Shown in pieces: positions 18,294-27,713 of a DNA stretch of 64,000 bases. Made by a program: the position numbers and the translations under genes. Numbering within the stretch: the stretch's first letter is position 1; every line of letters begins with the position of its first letter. Source of the stretch: Clostridiales bacterium (GTDB lineage: Bacteria > Bacillota > Clostridia > Peptostreptococcales > Acidaminobacteraceae). Below the pieces are notes generated by a model. It was not told the origin of the DNA, did no database searches, and saw only the letters and a list, made by a program, of their open reading frames with translations. The stretch covers positions 30,767 through 94,766 of the forward strand of contig JAEIOD010000021.1 in assembly GCA_016342415.1 (NCBI GenBank), written 5' to 3'.

Positions 18294-19275
18294 TTTTTAC
18301 CTTCCTATCCATAACACATCGATAACGACGATGACCAACCACTGTTTCTTCAACGTCTGCTTCTGTACAAGCTTCTGTAGCCAAAGAACATCTCGGAGCA
18401 AATCGACACCCTGTCATCTTGTATTTCAGATTTGGTGGCGCTCCAGGAATACTGGACAGCTTATGACCCTTTTGGCCGACTTCCGGTACAACAATCGATG
18501 TCATCAACTCAACCGCATACGGATGTAACGGTTTGAACACAACATCTTCCGAGGTCCCGTATTCTACACATTCTCCTGCATACATCACCATAATGTTATC
18601 TGCAATATGAAAAAGAAGCGGTAGCTCATGGGTAATGAATATCATGGATTTAACAATCTTTTTCTCCATTAAAGACATCAGCATTTTCATAACGACTTTC
18701 TGAGTGGAAACATCCAATGCAGATGTCGGTTCATCAGCCACCAGTATATCCGGATTCATAATCGTTGAAATCGCAATCACCGTACGTTGTTTCATACCAC
18801 CTGATAGTTCATTGGGATAAGAATGAAGTACACGTTCATCGAGATTTAACTCTTTAAAACGTTCTTTAGCGAGTTTAAAAACCTCTTCTTTTGTCATGTC
18901 CGGAAAATGTTCCTTCATAATATCAAAAATAAAATTTTTGATTTTAGCCGTTGGGTTAAGTGCATTCATAGCCGACTGAGGAATATATGCGATTTTTTTA
19001 CCTAATATTTCTACACGTCTAGTCTCTTTATCTAGTTGTGTGACGTCTCTTCCTTTGATCACAATTGCACCACTGTCATAACATAATGGTTTTGCAAACA
19101 ATCCGATCAGACTGAGGGCCAAGGTGGATTTGCCACAACCCGACTCACCGGCTATGCCTAAAACTTTTCCCTCTTCCAAATCAAACGACACGCCATCTAC
19201 TGCAAAGATCTTCTCACCAAATCTCGTATCATAATATGTTTTTAGCTGTTCTACGTTTAATAATTTGTCTGACAT
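18283..19275 (-). CDS. ABC transporter ATPase (OppD/DppD type)
   Basis: A 330-residue OppD-type ATPase with Walker [10 protein letters not shown], signature LSGGMKQR, Walker [14 protein letters not shown], and the family's C-terminal region with a Cys cluster ([15 protein letters not shown]). The motif [13 protein letters not shown] is the Q-loop. It starts 2 bp after the OppC-type permease gene behind AGGAG. It couples ATP hydrolysis to uptake through the two permeases. Confidence 0.92.
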   Translation of the reverse strand: MSDKLLNVEQLKTYYDTRFGEKIFAVDGVSFDLEEGKVLGIAGESGCGKSTLALSLIGLFAKPLCYDSGAIVIKGRDVTQLDKETRRVEILGKKIAYIPQSAMNALNPTAKIKNFIFDIMKEHFPDMTKEEVFKLAKERFKELNLDERVLHSYPNELSGGMKQRTVIAISTIMNPDILVADEPTSALDVSTQKVVMKMLMSLMEKKIVKSMIFITHELPLLFHIADNIMVMYAGECVEYGTSEDVVFKPLHPYAVELMTSIVVPEVGQKGHKLSSIPGAPPNLKYKMTGCRFAPRCSLATEACTEADVEETVVGHRRYRCVMDRKVKSDV

Positions 19276-19277
19276 AT

Positions 19278-20105
19278 CTAACTCCTTAACTTCGGATTAA
19301 AGATTTCATCCATGCCTATGTTAATTAGGTACAGTGAAAAAGTTACAAATCCTACCATAGCTGCCGATGGTATAAACGTCCACCATGCTCCGATTCTAGG
19401 CGCTTCAGACATCAACGCCCAGTTCAGCATCATACCTAAAGTTACTTTATTCGTCGGACCAAGACCCAACATTGAAATTGCAGATTCCTGAAGTATGCCT
19501 GAAGCCAATTGGATAATAAATGCCATCACAACATACGAGGCAACATAAGGCAGTATTTCAAGTACAATAATCTTAGGTGCACTAAAGCCAGATATCTTGG
19601 CAATATAAATATGATCTCTATTGCGAAGCGAAGCTGCTTGAGCTCTTACTGCTCTTGCCGTCCACGGCCAAGCTGTAAATCCAATCACGAGTGCCGTCAA
19701 CCAGGCACCACGGGTTTCAAGACTCACCGATATCAAAATAAGAATCACAAAGGAGGGTACGACTGTAAATATATTGGTTATGAAGGTCAGAATTTCATCG
19801 ACTATACCGCCGACATAACCTGCAAACAAACCGATCACAAGTCCAACCGATATGGCAATAACACCAGCCAGTACACCAACATATAAGGATGTTCTTGCTG
19901 CATGTGCCAATTCAAGCAACACATCTCTGCCAAAATTATCGGTTCCTAAAAGATGAGTGCCACTCGGTTCTTGAAAGGGCCTTCCGTCCATATTGAAGGG
20001 ATCTCCTGTATTCATTAGAGGATACATCAATGTAAACGTTAGAAGTATGAAGAGTATCGTTATACCAATCATAAATTTAGATGATTTAAATAAAGTTTTT
20101 ACCAT
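19278..20105 (-). CDS. ABC transporter permease (OppC/DppC type)
   Basis: A 275-residue inner-membrane permease with about six membrane segments. The N-terminal OppC_N-like region has [21 protein letters not shown], diagnostic of OppC/DppC. The EAA-type coupling loop is near [23 protein letters not shown]. The gene abuts the OppB-type gene and is preceded by GGAGGA. Confidence 0.92.
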   Translation of the reverse strand: MVKTLFKSSKFMIGITILFILLTFTLMYPLMNTGDPFNMDGRPFQEPSGTHLLGTDNFGRDVLLELAHAARTSLYVGVLAGVIAISVGLVIGLFAGYVGGIVDEILTFITNIFTVVPSFVILILISVSLETRGAWLTALVIGFTAWPWTARAVRAQAASLRNRDHIYIAKISGFSAPKIIVLEILPYVASYVVMAFIIQLASGILQESAISMLGLGPTNKVTLGMMLNWALMSEAPRIGAWWTFIPSAAMVGFVTFSLYLINIGMDEIFNPKLRS

Positions 20106-21116
20106 TTATTTATCCTCCGTCTGTGCAGCTTTAATTCTTGGATCAATTACCCCATAAAGAATATCCAAAAGGAAACTTGATGCCAATATTGTAATTGAAA
20201 TAATTAATGTACAACCTGAGATTAACGGGTAATCCCTTCCTTTAATGGCATTGAACATTACAATACCAATGCCTCGATAACTGAATACGATTTCTGTAAT
20301 CAAGCCACCTGCAATAACGGTACCTAAAGATAAAACCAATCCTGTTATTTGAGGTAACATGGCATTTCTAAATACATACTTGATTATTTTCGATTCTCTA
20401 ATGCCCATCAATTTACTGTACTTCACATAATCCGCATTCAATTCATAAATCGCCATTTCACGCATACCAATACCTTGACCACCAATCATAACCAATACAA
20501 TTGATAAAAACGGCAATGTATGATGTCTAATAGCTGACAATATGAAATCGATTGTAAAGCCAATATTGACATCATGTCCATAAGCACCACTCGACGGGAA
20601 TAATTCCAATGTAAACGAAAGTCCGTATAATAGTAATATTGAAAAGATAAAGAATGGTATTGAACTGATGAATAATGCTACCGGGAATATTATCTTATCA
20701 AAGACGCCTCTTTTATAAGCAGCATATGCACCCAATACATTGCCGACTACCCAGCCCACAATAATTGCAGGCAATTGCAGTGCAATGGTCCATGGTAATG
20801 CATTTCCAATAATTTCTGTCACTTCTCGAGGATACTGTGAAAACGACGTCCCGAAATCACCTTTAAAAACATTGCCAATATAATATAAAAACTGTTTCCA
20901 CATGGGTAAATCCAATTGAAATTCATGCATAAAGTTTTCATACATGTTTTTCACCGAATTCGTATCCGTCATGCCTCTTGACACTCTTGCCATAATAGCA
21001 TCTACAGGATTCCCATCAATCAAACGAGGTAAAATAAAATTCAGTGCTACTGCTACTATCAAAGTAAACATATACCATCCAAATTTCTTTAAAAAGTACT
21101 TTAGATAATTACTCAT
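20106..21116 (-). CDS. ABC transporter permease (OppB/DppB type)
   Basis: A 336-residue permease with an N-terminal membrane helix, a periplasmic region and five further membrane helices. The coupling-loop motif is NADYVKYSKLMGIRESKIIKYVFRNAMLP. It is the partner of the OppC-type protein. It lies 74 bp downstream of the binding-protein gene with a strong hairpin between them, and GGAGAG precedes the start. Confidence 0.92.
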   Translation of the reverse strand: MSNYLKYFLKKFGWYMFTLIVAVALNFILPRLIDGNPVDAIMARVSRGMTDTNSVKNMYENFMHEFQLDLPMWKQFLYYIGNVFKGDFGTSFSQYPREVTEIIGNALPWTIALQLPAIIVGWVVGNVLGAYAAYKRGVFDKIIFPVALFISSIPFFIFSILLLYGLSFTLELFPSSGAYGHDVNIGFTIDFILSAIRHHTLPFLSIVLVMIGGQGIGMREMAIYELNADYVKYSKLMGIRESKIIKYVFRNAMLPQITGLVLSLGTVIAGGLITEIVFSYRGIGIVMFNAIKGRDYPLISGCTLIISITILASSFLLDILYGVIDPRIKAAQTEDK

Positions 21117-21150
21117 ACCACTCTCCTACATTTATTTATGCTTAAATAAT

Positions 21151-21180
21151 TCGGATTTCAAACCTAAGTTTGAAATCCGA
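21151..21180 (-). terminator. 13-bp intergenic hairpin between binding-protein and permease genes
   Basis: TCGGATTTCAAAC-CTAA-GTTTGAAATCCGA is a perfect 13-bp stem with a 4-nt loop. No U-run follows on the minus strand (AATTATTTAAGC). It is therefore more likely an mRNA-stabilising or partial-termination element that keeps the binding protein more abundant than the permeases. Confidence 0.7.
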
Positions 21181-21190
21181 TAATTGTAAA

Positions 21191-22918
21191 TTATTTATTT
21201 TCTAAGTTGTAAAGCCCTCTGACACCTGCGCCATCAAAGAAGAATGCCGGCAGTCCGTCACCCTCTTGTGGGAATCCAGACCAAACCGATTCATTAACAG
21301 TGTAGTAGTATACTGGTCTGTACATCAAGCCAATCGCTGGTACATCTCTTAAATAAATTTGATTTAATTCAGTATAATAATCAACCAATTCAGCATCCGA
21401 TCCAGCATGAGGAATCGCCTCTATGATTTCATCCGCACGATCGTCTTGATATCTTCCATAGTTCCAGAATGCCATCTCACCAACTTCTGGTACACCGACA
21501 GAATAAAGCACTTCATTGTATGCTTTCCATGGGTTTGCAGGTGTTACAAATGCAGCTGGTGTATTCATGATGATATCAAACTCGCCAGTTGTCATACTGT
21601 TGAAATAAGGACCCCAGTCCGGGAAATCAACAACAATTTCAATACCAGCCTCTTTAGCCGATTGAGATACGACCTCCAAAGCGACATTCCACTCTGTCCA
21701 TCCTGCAGGACAAGTAATCTTCCAAGGTCCTAGACGTGTACCATCTTCTAAGACTCTAATACCGTCGTCACCTCTAACCGCTCCAATTGAATCTAAAATT
21801 CTATTGGCTTCATCAATATCATAAGACCATTGAAGATCTTCGATCGCATTCATATCCACTAGTGCTCTAGAAGCATCCGTATTGACATATAGGCCCGCTT
21901 CAACCGGAATTGAATAGCCATTCATTGCCGTTTCAGCTATTTTTGAATAATCAATTGCATGTGCTAACGCCCTTCTTACTTCCACTTCTTTTAAACCTGG
22001 TCTATGTTGGTTCAAGTAAATAGTTGGTGCTGTATCATTCGTATAATAAGGTTCTTTTGGTAAATACGTTTTAATCGTATCGCCAAAACCTTCTAAATTC
22101 CATACTTCTGGAATGTAGTTTTCTGAATAATCATAAATGCCTTTTTCAAATTCAACTGTCGCCACATCATTTGAAGCATAATCAAGATGTGTAATATATT
22201 TAGGCGCTGGTAGTTTACCAAATACATCCACGCCCCAATAATCGTCATTTCTAACCACTGTAATCTTTGTATCATCATATGTATCTATTTTATATGGTCC
22301 TGATCCAATCGGATCCGGATTAAAGAACTCTGTAATCGCACTTTGATCGTAATCATATTCCTCTTCAATTGCTTCCCAAACATGTTTAGGATGAATTGGT
22401 GTTTTACATAACGCTTCTTCTATAGCAATTTTAAGATTTCTTTCTTGATTGATATTGATTTGAACCGTATAGTCATCAACTACTACTACAGAATCAATAT
22501 CTTCCCAATAACCTGACCACGTTGAAGAGTCGTATCTTTGACCCAAGTCAAACGTATAAGCCACGTCATGAGCTGTCAATTTCTCACCGTCACTAAATTT
22601 CGCTTTATCATTCATTTTAATTTCAACTGTATACTCATTAATCCACTCATAACTTTTTGCAAGTAGTGGTTCTAATTCTTCTGTCATATTGTTATACATA
22701 AACATGGTTTCATATAACAAATGGTTACTATTCATATTACATGGGAATGCCGACCAACCAGACAAGTGATTAAAGTTATTCGGTGCTCCCCACCATAAAC
22801 CCGTAATCAGCAGTGTCTCTTTTCTTTCATCACTTACTGCATCAGCTTCTTTACATGCTGTAAAAGACAATGCAAGTGCAAGAATCAAAACTAGAGATAA
22901 AATTCTTTTTAACTTCAT
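21191..22918 (-). CDS. Extracellular solute-binding lipoprotein, family 5 (SBP_bac_5)
   Basis: A 575-residue lipoprotein with lipobox-like SFTAC and the acylated Cys at residue 22. The mature part is an SBP_bac_5 protein (EEPLLAKSYEW-type region, AKFSDGEKLTAHDVAYTFDLG, then PGLKEVEVRRALAHAIDYSKIA). This family binds peptides or, in a subgroup with many Trp residues, beta-linked oligosaccharides. The protein is Trp/Tyr-rich and sits among sugar genes, so I infer a cellobiose- or beta-glucan-like ligand. The ribosome site AGGAGGGG is very strong. Confidence 0.9.
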   Translation of the reverse strand: MKLKRILSLVLILALALSFTACKEADAVSDERKETLLITGLWWGAPNNFNHLSGWSAFPCNMNSNHLLYETMFMYNNMTEELEPLLAKSYEWINEYTVEIKMNDKAKFSDGEKLTAHDVAYTFDLGQRYDSSTWSGYWEDIDSVVVVDDYTVQININQERNLKIAIEEALCKTPIHPKHVWEAIEEEYDYDQSAITEFFNPDPIGSGPYKIDTYDDTKITVVRNDDYWGVDVFGKLPAPKYITHLDYASNDVATVEFEKGIYDYSENYIPEVWNLEGFGDTIKTYLPKEPYYTNDTAPTIYLNQHRPGLKEVEVRRALAHAIDYSKIAETAMNGYSIPVEAGLYVNTDASRALVDMNAIEDLQWSYDIDEANRILDSIGAVRGDDGIRVLEDGTRLGPWKITCPAGWTEWNVALEVVSQSAKEAGIEIVVDFPDWGPYFNSMTTGEFDIIMNTPAAFVTPANPWKAYNEVLYSVGVPEVGEMAFWNYGRYQDDRADEIIEAIPHAGSDAELVDYYTELNQIYLRDVPAIGLMYRPVYYYTVNESVWSGFPQEGDGLPAFFFDGAGVRGLYNLENK

Positions 22919-22944
22919 TTGTTCCCCTCCTAAAATAACTAACC

Positions 22945-23946
22945 CTATTTTTTTGGTACTGAAGTTGTATGCCTTACTATCAATTCCGGGGCTAATTTAA
23001 CAACTACATGTTGTTTTTCTTTCCCTTTCATTGCATTAAATAAAGCTTCAACACCTTGTTTACCGATTTCAACAGCAGGTTGCTTCACCGTTGTAAGATT
23101 TGGGTGTAATTTTGATGCAAAAGGATGATCATCATACCCGACAACCGAAACATCTTCAGGAACTTTCAAGTCATATTCTCTAAGTGCATCGATTACACCA
23201 AAAGCAATATGATCATCTCCACAGATGACAGCAGTAGGCAGTATTTTCTCTTCAATCCATTTTTTTGTAACCTCATATCCTGCTGTGATATCAAACTCAC
23301 CACATTTTACAGCCACTGCTTCAACGCCAACTTCTCTTAGAGCTGCATTGAATCCATCTACACGATGTTTTGCAGATAACAGATCTTCTGGTCCCCCTAT
23401 GCAACCAAACTTTAAATGACCTAACTCAAGCAGATGTCTTGTGACATCATAACCACCTTTAAAGTTATCGACTACAATTGAAGACACAGTAAACGGAAAC
23501 AGCTGATTGTCCATAATGACAAAAGGAATATTCTTTTCCTTTAAAGAGGTTACATAATCCTCTTCGAAAATCGGTGTCAAAATTAAAATACCATCCACAC
23601 GATCTTGCTGAAATAAGAAGTTACTTCTAACAGTTGAATCATCTTGCTCACCAATAACAGAAAGTGCTAAAAAATAGCCTCTTTTTTCAAGCTCACGATC
23701 TACGGTATCTACAACTTCCATAATGAAAGGATCTGTAAGATCAGGAATCAACAGTCCGATAACATTCGTTTTACCTCTAGCCAAGCTTTGAGCTGCAGAA
23801 CTCGGTTGGTAATTCAATTCTTTAATCGCTTTCATTACTTTATCACGACTAGATTGTCTAACCGTTGATGCATTGTTGATCACTCTAGACACTGTTACCA
23901 CAGATACACCTGATTTTTTTGCCACATCGTAAATACTTGCTTTCAT
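22945..23946 (-). CDS. LacI-family repressor
   Basis: A 333-residue LacI/GalR regulator. The N-terminal helix-turn-helix reads ASIYDVAKKSGVSVVTVSRV, followed by a hinge (YQPSSAAQSLARGKT) and a periplasmic-binding-protein-like effector domain. The gene heads the transporter operon (26 bp before the binding-protein gene). Two related operator-like sequences (24037 and 24292) lie in the 504-bp region between it and the divergent kinase gene. It probably represses itself, the importer and the kinase until a sugar is present. Confidence 0.92.
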   Translation of the reverse strand: MKASIYDVAKKSGVSVVTVSRVINNASTVRQSSRDKVMKAIKELNYQPSSAAQSLARGKTNVIGLLIPDLTDPFIMEVVDTVDRELEKRGYFLALSVIGEQDDSTVRSNFLFQQDRVDGILILTPIFEEDYVTSLKEKNIPFVIMDNQLFPFTVSSIVVDNFKGGYDVTRHLLELGHLKFGCIGGPEDLLSAKHRVDGFNAALREVGVEAVAVKCGEFDITAGYEVTKKWIEEKILPTAVICGDDHIAFGVIDALREYDLKVPEDVSVVGYDDHPFASKLHPNLTTVKQPAVEIGKQGVEALFNAMKGKEKQHVVVKLAPELIVRHTTSVPKK

Positions 23947-24036
23947 GTCATTTGGCTCCTTTACAATAAAATATTATAGTTATTTGTATTTACTAACAGT
24001 ATAACATTTTTTAGTAATCCACCCATATGTTTTTTT

Positions 24037-24062
24037 CGAAAGTGAAACCGGTTAAACTTTCG
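24037..24062. promoter_or_regulatory. LacI-type operator O1
   Basis: A 26-bp imperfect palindrome CGAAAGTGAA-ACCGGT-TAAACTTTCG centred on CCGG, typical of LacI-family operators. It lies just downstream of the promoter at 24071-24099, covering the expected transcription start of the lacI-transporter operon. Confidence 0.75.
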
Positions 24063-24070
24063 TTACTATA

Positions 24071-24099
24071 ATATTATGGTTATTTAATATCTTTGTCAA
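24071..24099 (-). promoter_or_regulatory. Promoter of the lacI-ABC transporter operon
   Basis: Minus-strand TTGACA (24094-24099, perfect), a 17-bp spacer, then TAATAT (24071-24076). Operator O1 follows at once. Confidence 0.6.
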
Positions 24100-24291
24100 C
24101 TACATTTTTTTCTTTTTAAAATATGTTCTATTACACACAGTCCACACACTCGTTGATATAACTAGCATTTAGTAAATAAATAAAATTTATACAATCTTCT
24201 GATAATTCCTTGGAAAATACCATTTACAATCTTCCCCAATCATAAATAATACGTTTTATACTTATAAAGCTCACTGTTTGCAACATTTCTA

Positions 24292-24340
24292 CGAAAGTTA
24301 AAGCGGTTATATTGTAAAAGAAGAATTAATGTGTTACGAT
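24292..24340 (+). promoter_or_regulatory. Operator O2 and candidate kinase promoter
   Basis: CGAAAGTTAAAGCGGTTAT (24292-24310) matches the left half and centre of O1. Directly downstream are TTGTAA (24312-24317), 17 bp and TACGAT (24335-24340) on the plus strand, about 110 bp before the kinase start. I saw nothing else in the 190 bp between 24100 and 24290. Confidence 0.5.
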
Positions 24341-24450
24341 TACTTTGAAATCATTATGACAGACTATAGACTTCTTTAAATATATTTAACCTAACATTTA
24401 TATCAAAGAAGTATCTATAAGTAATTTTCATTTAACAAGGAGGCACATAT

Positions 24451-25428
24451 TTGAAATATACAATAGGGTTTGATGGAGGTGCCACTAAAACCAGATGTGT
24501 TTTAGGGGATACTCAAGGTAATATTTTAGCAAATATTGAAGCCGGTCCATCCAACCATCAAATTATAGGCATCAACGAAACAAAAAATACGTTACAAACA
24601 CTTTTGAATGAAGTGTTATCTATCGCTTCTTTAAAGTTAAACGATATAGAATTTATTTTTCTAGGATTAGCCGGCGCTGATCTACCATCTGATTTTGATA
24701 TGTTAAAAAAAATCTGCAAGGAACTCTTCAAAGAAGTTTCATACGAAGTGGCAAACGATGCTTGGATCATCATGCGAAGCGGGACTTCTGAACCATTTGG
24801 TGCCGTGTCCATCTATGGGACAGGAGCAAATGCAGGTGCCATCAATACCGAGGGTGATATGAAGATACTTAGAGCTTTGTCTTATAATCTTGGTGGCGCT
24901 GGTGGCGGGAGCGAAATCGCTAACGATGCCCTTCACTATGCATTTAGATCCAACGAAGAAACTTATACCAAAAGCGCTTTAGAAACAGAGTTGCCCCGAC
25001 ATTTGAATATGGATTCAATCGAGACATTACTCAATAAAATATACCCTGAGTATATATTGGATTATGCAGACTATACAAAAATTCCACCTTTGGTTTTTAA
25101 ACTAGCAAAAGATGGCGATCTTGTTTGTCAGGAGATCTTAATCCGAAAAGGTAAGGTACAAGGTCAAATGGTCAATGGGGTTTTAAAACAGGCGAATATG
25201 ATCGGAACCGAATTTCCAGTTGTTTTAGGTGGCAGTATCTATAAAGGTGAATCACCATATTTCATAGACGCCATGAAAGAAGTCATTTTAGAGAAATCAC
25301 CGAAGGCGACGTTTAATTATCCTATGCTGCAACCTGTTGCCGGGGCATATTTATTTGCCCTCGATAGACTACACCTCAAGTTGTCGGATGAAGAACACAC
25401 CCATTTAGCTCAACAATTATCACTGTAA
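24451..25428 (+). CDS. BadF/BadG/BcrA/BcrD-family sugar kinase
   Basis: A 325-residue ASKHA-fold kinase related to N-acetylglucosamine kinases. Phosphate-1 motif IGFDGGATKT lies at residues 4-13. A central AND(A) and phosphate-2 motif SIYGTGANAG follow, then LGGAGGGSEIANDA and the adenosine motif PVVLGGSIYKGESP. It probably phosphorylates an imported amino sugar or beta-glycoside in the cytoplasm. The start codon is TTG at 24451, supported by AAGGAGG. It is transcribed away from the lacI operon under a shared control region, and ends in its own terminator. Confidence 0.85.
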   Translation: MKYTIGFDGGATKTRCVLGDTQGNILANIEAGPSNHQIIGINETKNTLQTLLNEVLSIASLKLNDIEFIFLGLAGADLPSDFDMLKKICKELFKEVSYEVANDAWIIMRSGTSEPFGAVSIYGTGANAGAINTEGDMKILRALSYNLGGAGGGSEIANDALHYAFRSNEETYTKSALETELPRHLNMDSIETLLNKIYPEYILDYADYTKIPPLVFKLAKDGDLVCQEILIRKGKVQGQMVNGVLKQANMIGTEFPVVLGGSIYKGESPYFIDAMKEVILEKSPKATFNYPMLQPVAGAYLFALDRLHLKLSDEEHTHLAQQLSL

Positions 25429-25435
25429 AAAATAA

Positions 25436-25460
25436 AAAACATCATTGCAAATGATGTTTT
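25436..25460. terminator. Bidirectional terminator between kinase and deoR genes
   Basis: AAAACATCATT-GCA-AATGATGTTTT (11-bp stem), followed by TTTTTTGTTTTT on the plus strand and A-rich on the other side, so it serves both convergent genes. Confidence 0.9.
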
Positions 25461-25467
25461 TTTGTTT

Positions 25468-26229
25468 TTATAATAAAGTTATATTTAAATCTTTTATCAA
25501 GGACTTTTCATCTTCGCTTAGTTTTCTTTCAGATATCATATAATCCAATTCAGCCATATCATAAAACTTTACGGTACCGTGGTAATTGAATTTTCTGGTT
25601 TCAGTTACCAGTACTTTGATTCTTGAAATGTTGAAAATAGCTGTTTTTGTAAATCCAATATCCTTTGTACTAGAATATAAGTTTGCTTCTTCCAAACCGA
25701 CACTCATACAACTGATAAAAGACTTGTCAACATGATAACCTTTGATCAGTTCAATGGTTTCATATCCTACAAATCCACCAATCATACGATTATAAAGGCC
25801 ACCTGTCAGGATCACACGAATATCATTATTTTTCTCTAATATTCTAACAATCTCAAGCATGTTGGTAATCACAGTCACTTGTTTGTTTTTCTTCACCAGC
25901 ATTTCAGCTATGGTTGCACAAGTTGTGGAGGTGTCTAAAAAGATGGTATCGCCATTTTCGATTAACGCCACAGCTTTTATAGCAATTTCATTCTTTTCAT
26001 CTTTATGTATATTCATTCTATAGTTTACATTCGAGGCATCAAATTTCTTCGTTTTTCGTTCTGCCCCACCATAAATTCTATCAATTAAATCTTTCTCTTC
26101 CAATTTTTTCAGATCTTTTCTGATAAGGTCTTCTGTCACCTGAAACATGTCACTCAAATCTTTAACATGCACACGACCTTGTTTATTCAAGATCTTTACT
26201 ATTTCATCTAGTCTATCACTGGCTCTCAT
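25468..26229 (-). CDS. DeoR-family transcriptional regulator
   Basis: A 253-residue DeoR/GlpR-type regulator. The N-terminal winged helix is at 1-55 (DRLDEIVKILNKQGRVHVKDLSDMF), followed by the sugar-phosphate-sensing domain (ENGDTIFLDTSTTC, then VITNMLEIVRIL, then LTGGLYNRMIGGFVG). It is divergent from the GH4 gene with 147 bp between them, and probably controls it in response to a phosphorylated sugar. It has an extended -10 promoter and a ribosome site AGAGGTAG. Confidence 0.9.
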   Translation of the reverse strand: MRASDRLDEIVKILNKQGRVHVKDLSDMFQVTEDLIRKDLKKLEEKDLIDRIYGGAERKTKKFDASNVNYRMNIHKDEKNEIAIKAVALIENGDTIFLDTSTTCATIAEMLVKKNKQVTVITNMLEIVRILEKNNDIRVILTGGLYNRMIGGFVGYETIELIKGYHVDKSFISCMSVGLEEANLYSSTKDIGFTKTAIFNISRIKVLVTETRKFNYHGTVKFYDMAELDYMISERKLSEDEKSLIKDLNITLL

Positions 26230-26251
26230 ATCTACCTCTTTCTTTTAACTT

Positions 26252-26260
26252 ATTATACCA
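26252..26260 (-). promoter_or_regulatory. Extended -10 promoter of deoR
   Basis: TGG-TATAAT on the minus strand (TATAAT 26252-26257), a perfect extended -10 element with no good -35, 23 bp upstream of the start codon. Confidence 0.6.
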
Positions 26261-26290
26261 TAAATGATCATATTTTTTTTATATTTTCTC

Positions 26291-26319
26291 TTGAATTTAT
26301 TGTTTTTCAGTATTATAAT
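26291..26319 (+). promoter_or_regulatory. Sigma-A promoter of the GH4 gene
   Basis: TTGAAT (26291-26296), 17-bp spacer, TATAAT (26314-26319). The ATG is 58 bp downstream of the -10. Confidence 0.8.
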
Positions 26320-26354
26320 AAGCATATCAATAACAACAATAAGAAAAACAATAA
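26296..26354. promoter_or_regulatory. Inverted-repeat operator candidate for DeoR
   Basis: TTATTGTTTTTC (26297-26308, inside the promoter spacer) and GAAAAACAATAA (26343-26354, after the start site) are exact inverted repeats 34 bp apart. A related AATAACAACAATAAG lies between them. The pair brackets the GH4 promoter. Confidence 0.55.
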
Positions 26355-26376
26355 TAAAACAAGAAAAGGAGGGTTT

Positions 26377-27675
26377 ATGGAAAACTTAAAAATCGCGATC
26401 ATTGGCGGTGGATCAAGTTACACGCCAGAAATAATAGAAGGCTTTATCACTCGTCATAAAGAGTTGCCTATTAAAGAAATCTGGTTAGTTGACATCAAAG
26501 AGGGCCAAGAAAAACTCAATATAGTTGGTAATCTTGCAAAACGTATGGTAAAAAAATCCGGTATCGATTGTGAGATCCATTTGACCCTTGATAGAAGAGA
26601 AGCTTTAAAAGGTGCTCGTTTTGTTACCACTCAATTCAGAGTCGGTTTATTGGATGCTAGAATTAGAGACGAACGCATCCCATTATCAAAAGGCATGTTA
26701 GGACAAGAAACCAATGGGGTTGGCGGATTTGCCAAAGCGCTTCGAACCATTCCAGTTGTTCTTGATATCTGTAAAGACATGGAAGAACTTTGTCCTGAGG
26801 CGTTTCTCATCAACTTTACAAATCCAGCGGGCATCATCACAGAAACGGTTTTAAGATATACCAATATCAAGGCTATCGGTTTATGCAATGTGCCCATCAA
26901 TATGAGAAAAGCCATTGCAAAAGTACTGGATTCTGAAGACTTTCTATTCCATGCCATCGGTTTAAACCACTATGTATTCGGTCATGGCGTTTACCATAAC
27001 GGCAAAAATGTGATGAAAGATATTTTACCGATACTTTTAGAAGATGATGAGTTCAATCCAAAGAACATAGAAGATATGCCATATTCGACAGAACAAATCT
27101 TAGCGACCAATATGATGCCATGTTATTATCACAAGTATTACTATGTGTCTGATGAGATGTTAAAACATTCCCTTGAAGATTATAAGATAAACGGCACCAG
27201 AGGTGAAGTGGTTAAAAAAGTAGAAGAAGAACTGTTCGAACTATATAAAGATGAACATTTAGCTGAAAAACCGACCCAACTTGAATTAAGAGGCGGGGCT
27301 TATTATTCAGATGCTGCATGTGAACTGATCAATTCAATCTACAACAATAAAAACAGTTACATGGTAGTCAATGTCATGAATAAAAACACCTTACCATTTT
27401 TACCTTATGATGCAGTAATTGAAACCACTTGTTTGATTACCAGTTCAGGTGCTATGCCGCTGAGCATCGAATCTTTAAACGATTCTGCTCAGGGTGAACT
27501 TCATCTTTTGAAATCTTACGAAAGATTAACCATAGAAGCTGCTATTAAAGGAGATTACAACACTGCCCTTCAAGCACTTACAATCCATCCTTTAACAAGA
27601 AGTGGTGCGGTTTTAAAAGAAACACTTGACGAGGTATTAGAACAGAATAAAGCCTATTTGCCGCAGTTTGATTAA
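26377..27675 (+). CDS. GH4 6-phospho-beta-glucosidase
   Basis: A 432-residue glycoside hydrolase family 4 enzyme, which uses NAD+ and a divalent metal in a redox-elimination mechanism. The Rossmann motif is IAIIGGGSSYTPEIIEGF. The 6-phospho-beta-glucosidase hallmark is RDERIPLSKGMLGQETNGVG, and metal ligands lie in GLCNVP (Cys) and GLNHYVFG (His). It hydrolyses phosphorylated beta-disaccharides such as cellobiose-6-phosphate. No PTS permease is in the window, so the phosphorylated substrate may come from the ABC importer plus the BadF-type kinase. GGAGGG precedes the ATG. Confidence 0.93.
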   Translation: MENLKIAIIGGGSSYTPEIIEGFITRHKELPIKEIWLVDIKEGQEKLNIVGNLAKRMVKKSGIDCEIHLTLDRREALKGARFVTTQFRVGLLDARIRDERIPLSKGMLGQETNGVGGFAKALRTIPVVLDICKDMEELCPEAFLINFTNPAGIITETVLRYTNIKAIGLCNVPINMRKAIAKVLDSEDFLFHAIGLNHYVFGHGVYHNGKNVMKDILPILLEDDEFNPKNIEDMPYSTEQILATNMMPCYYHKYYYVSDEMLKHSLEDYKINGTRGEVVKKVEEELFELYKDEHLAEKPTQLELRGGAYYSDAACELINSIYNNKNSYMVVNVMNKNTLPFLPYDAVIETTCLITSSGAMPLSIESLNDSAQGELHLLKSYERLTIEAAIKGDYNTALQALTIHPLTRSGAVLKETLDEVLEQNKAYLPQFD

Positions 27676-27681
27676 AAAAGA

Positions 27682-27710
27682 AAACTCACTCCAAAAATTG
27701 GAGTGAGTTT
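27682..27710. terminator. Bidirectional terminator between GH4 and chemoreceptor genes
   Basis: AAACTCACTCC-AAAAATT-GGAGTGAGTTT (11-bp stem) with T-rich flanks on both strands, between two convergent genes. Confidence 0.9.
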
Positions 27711-27713
27711 ATT

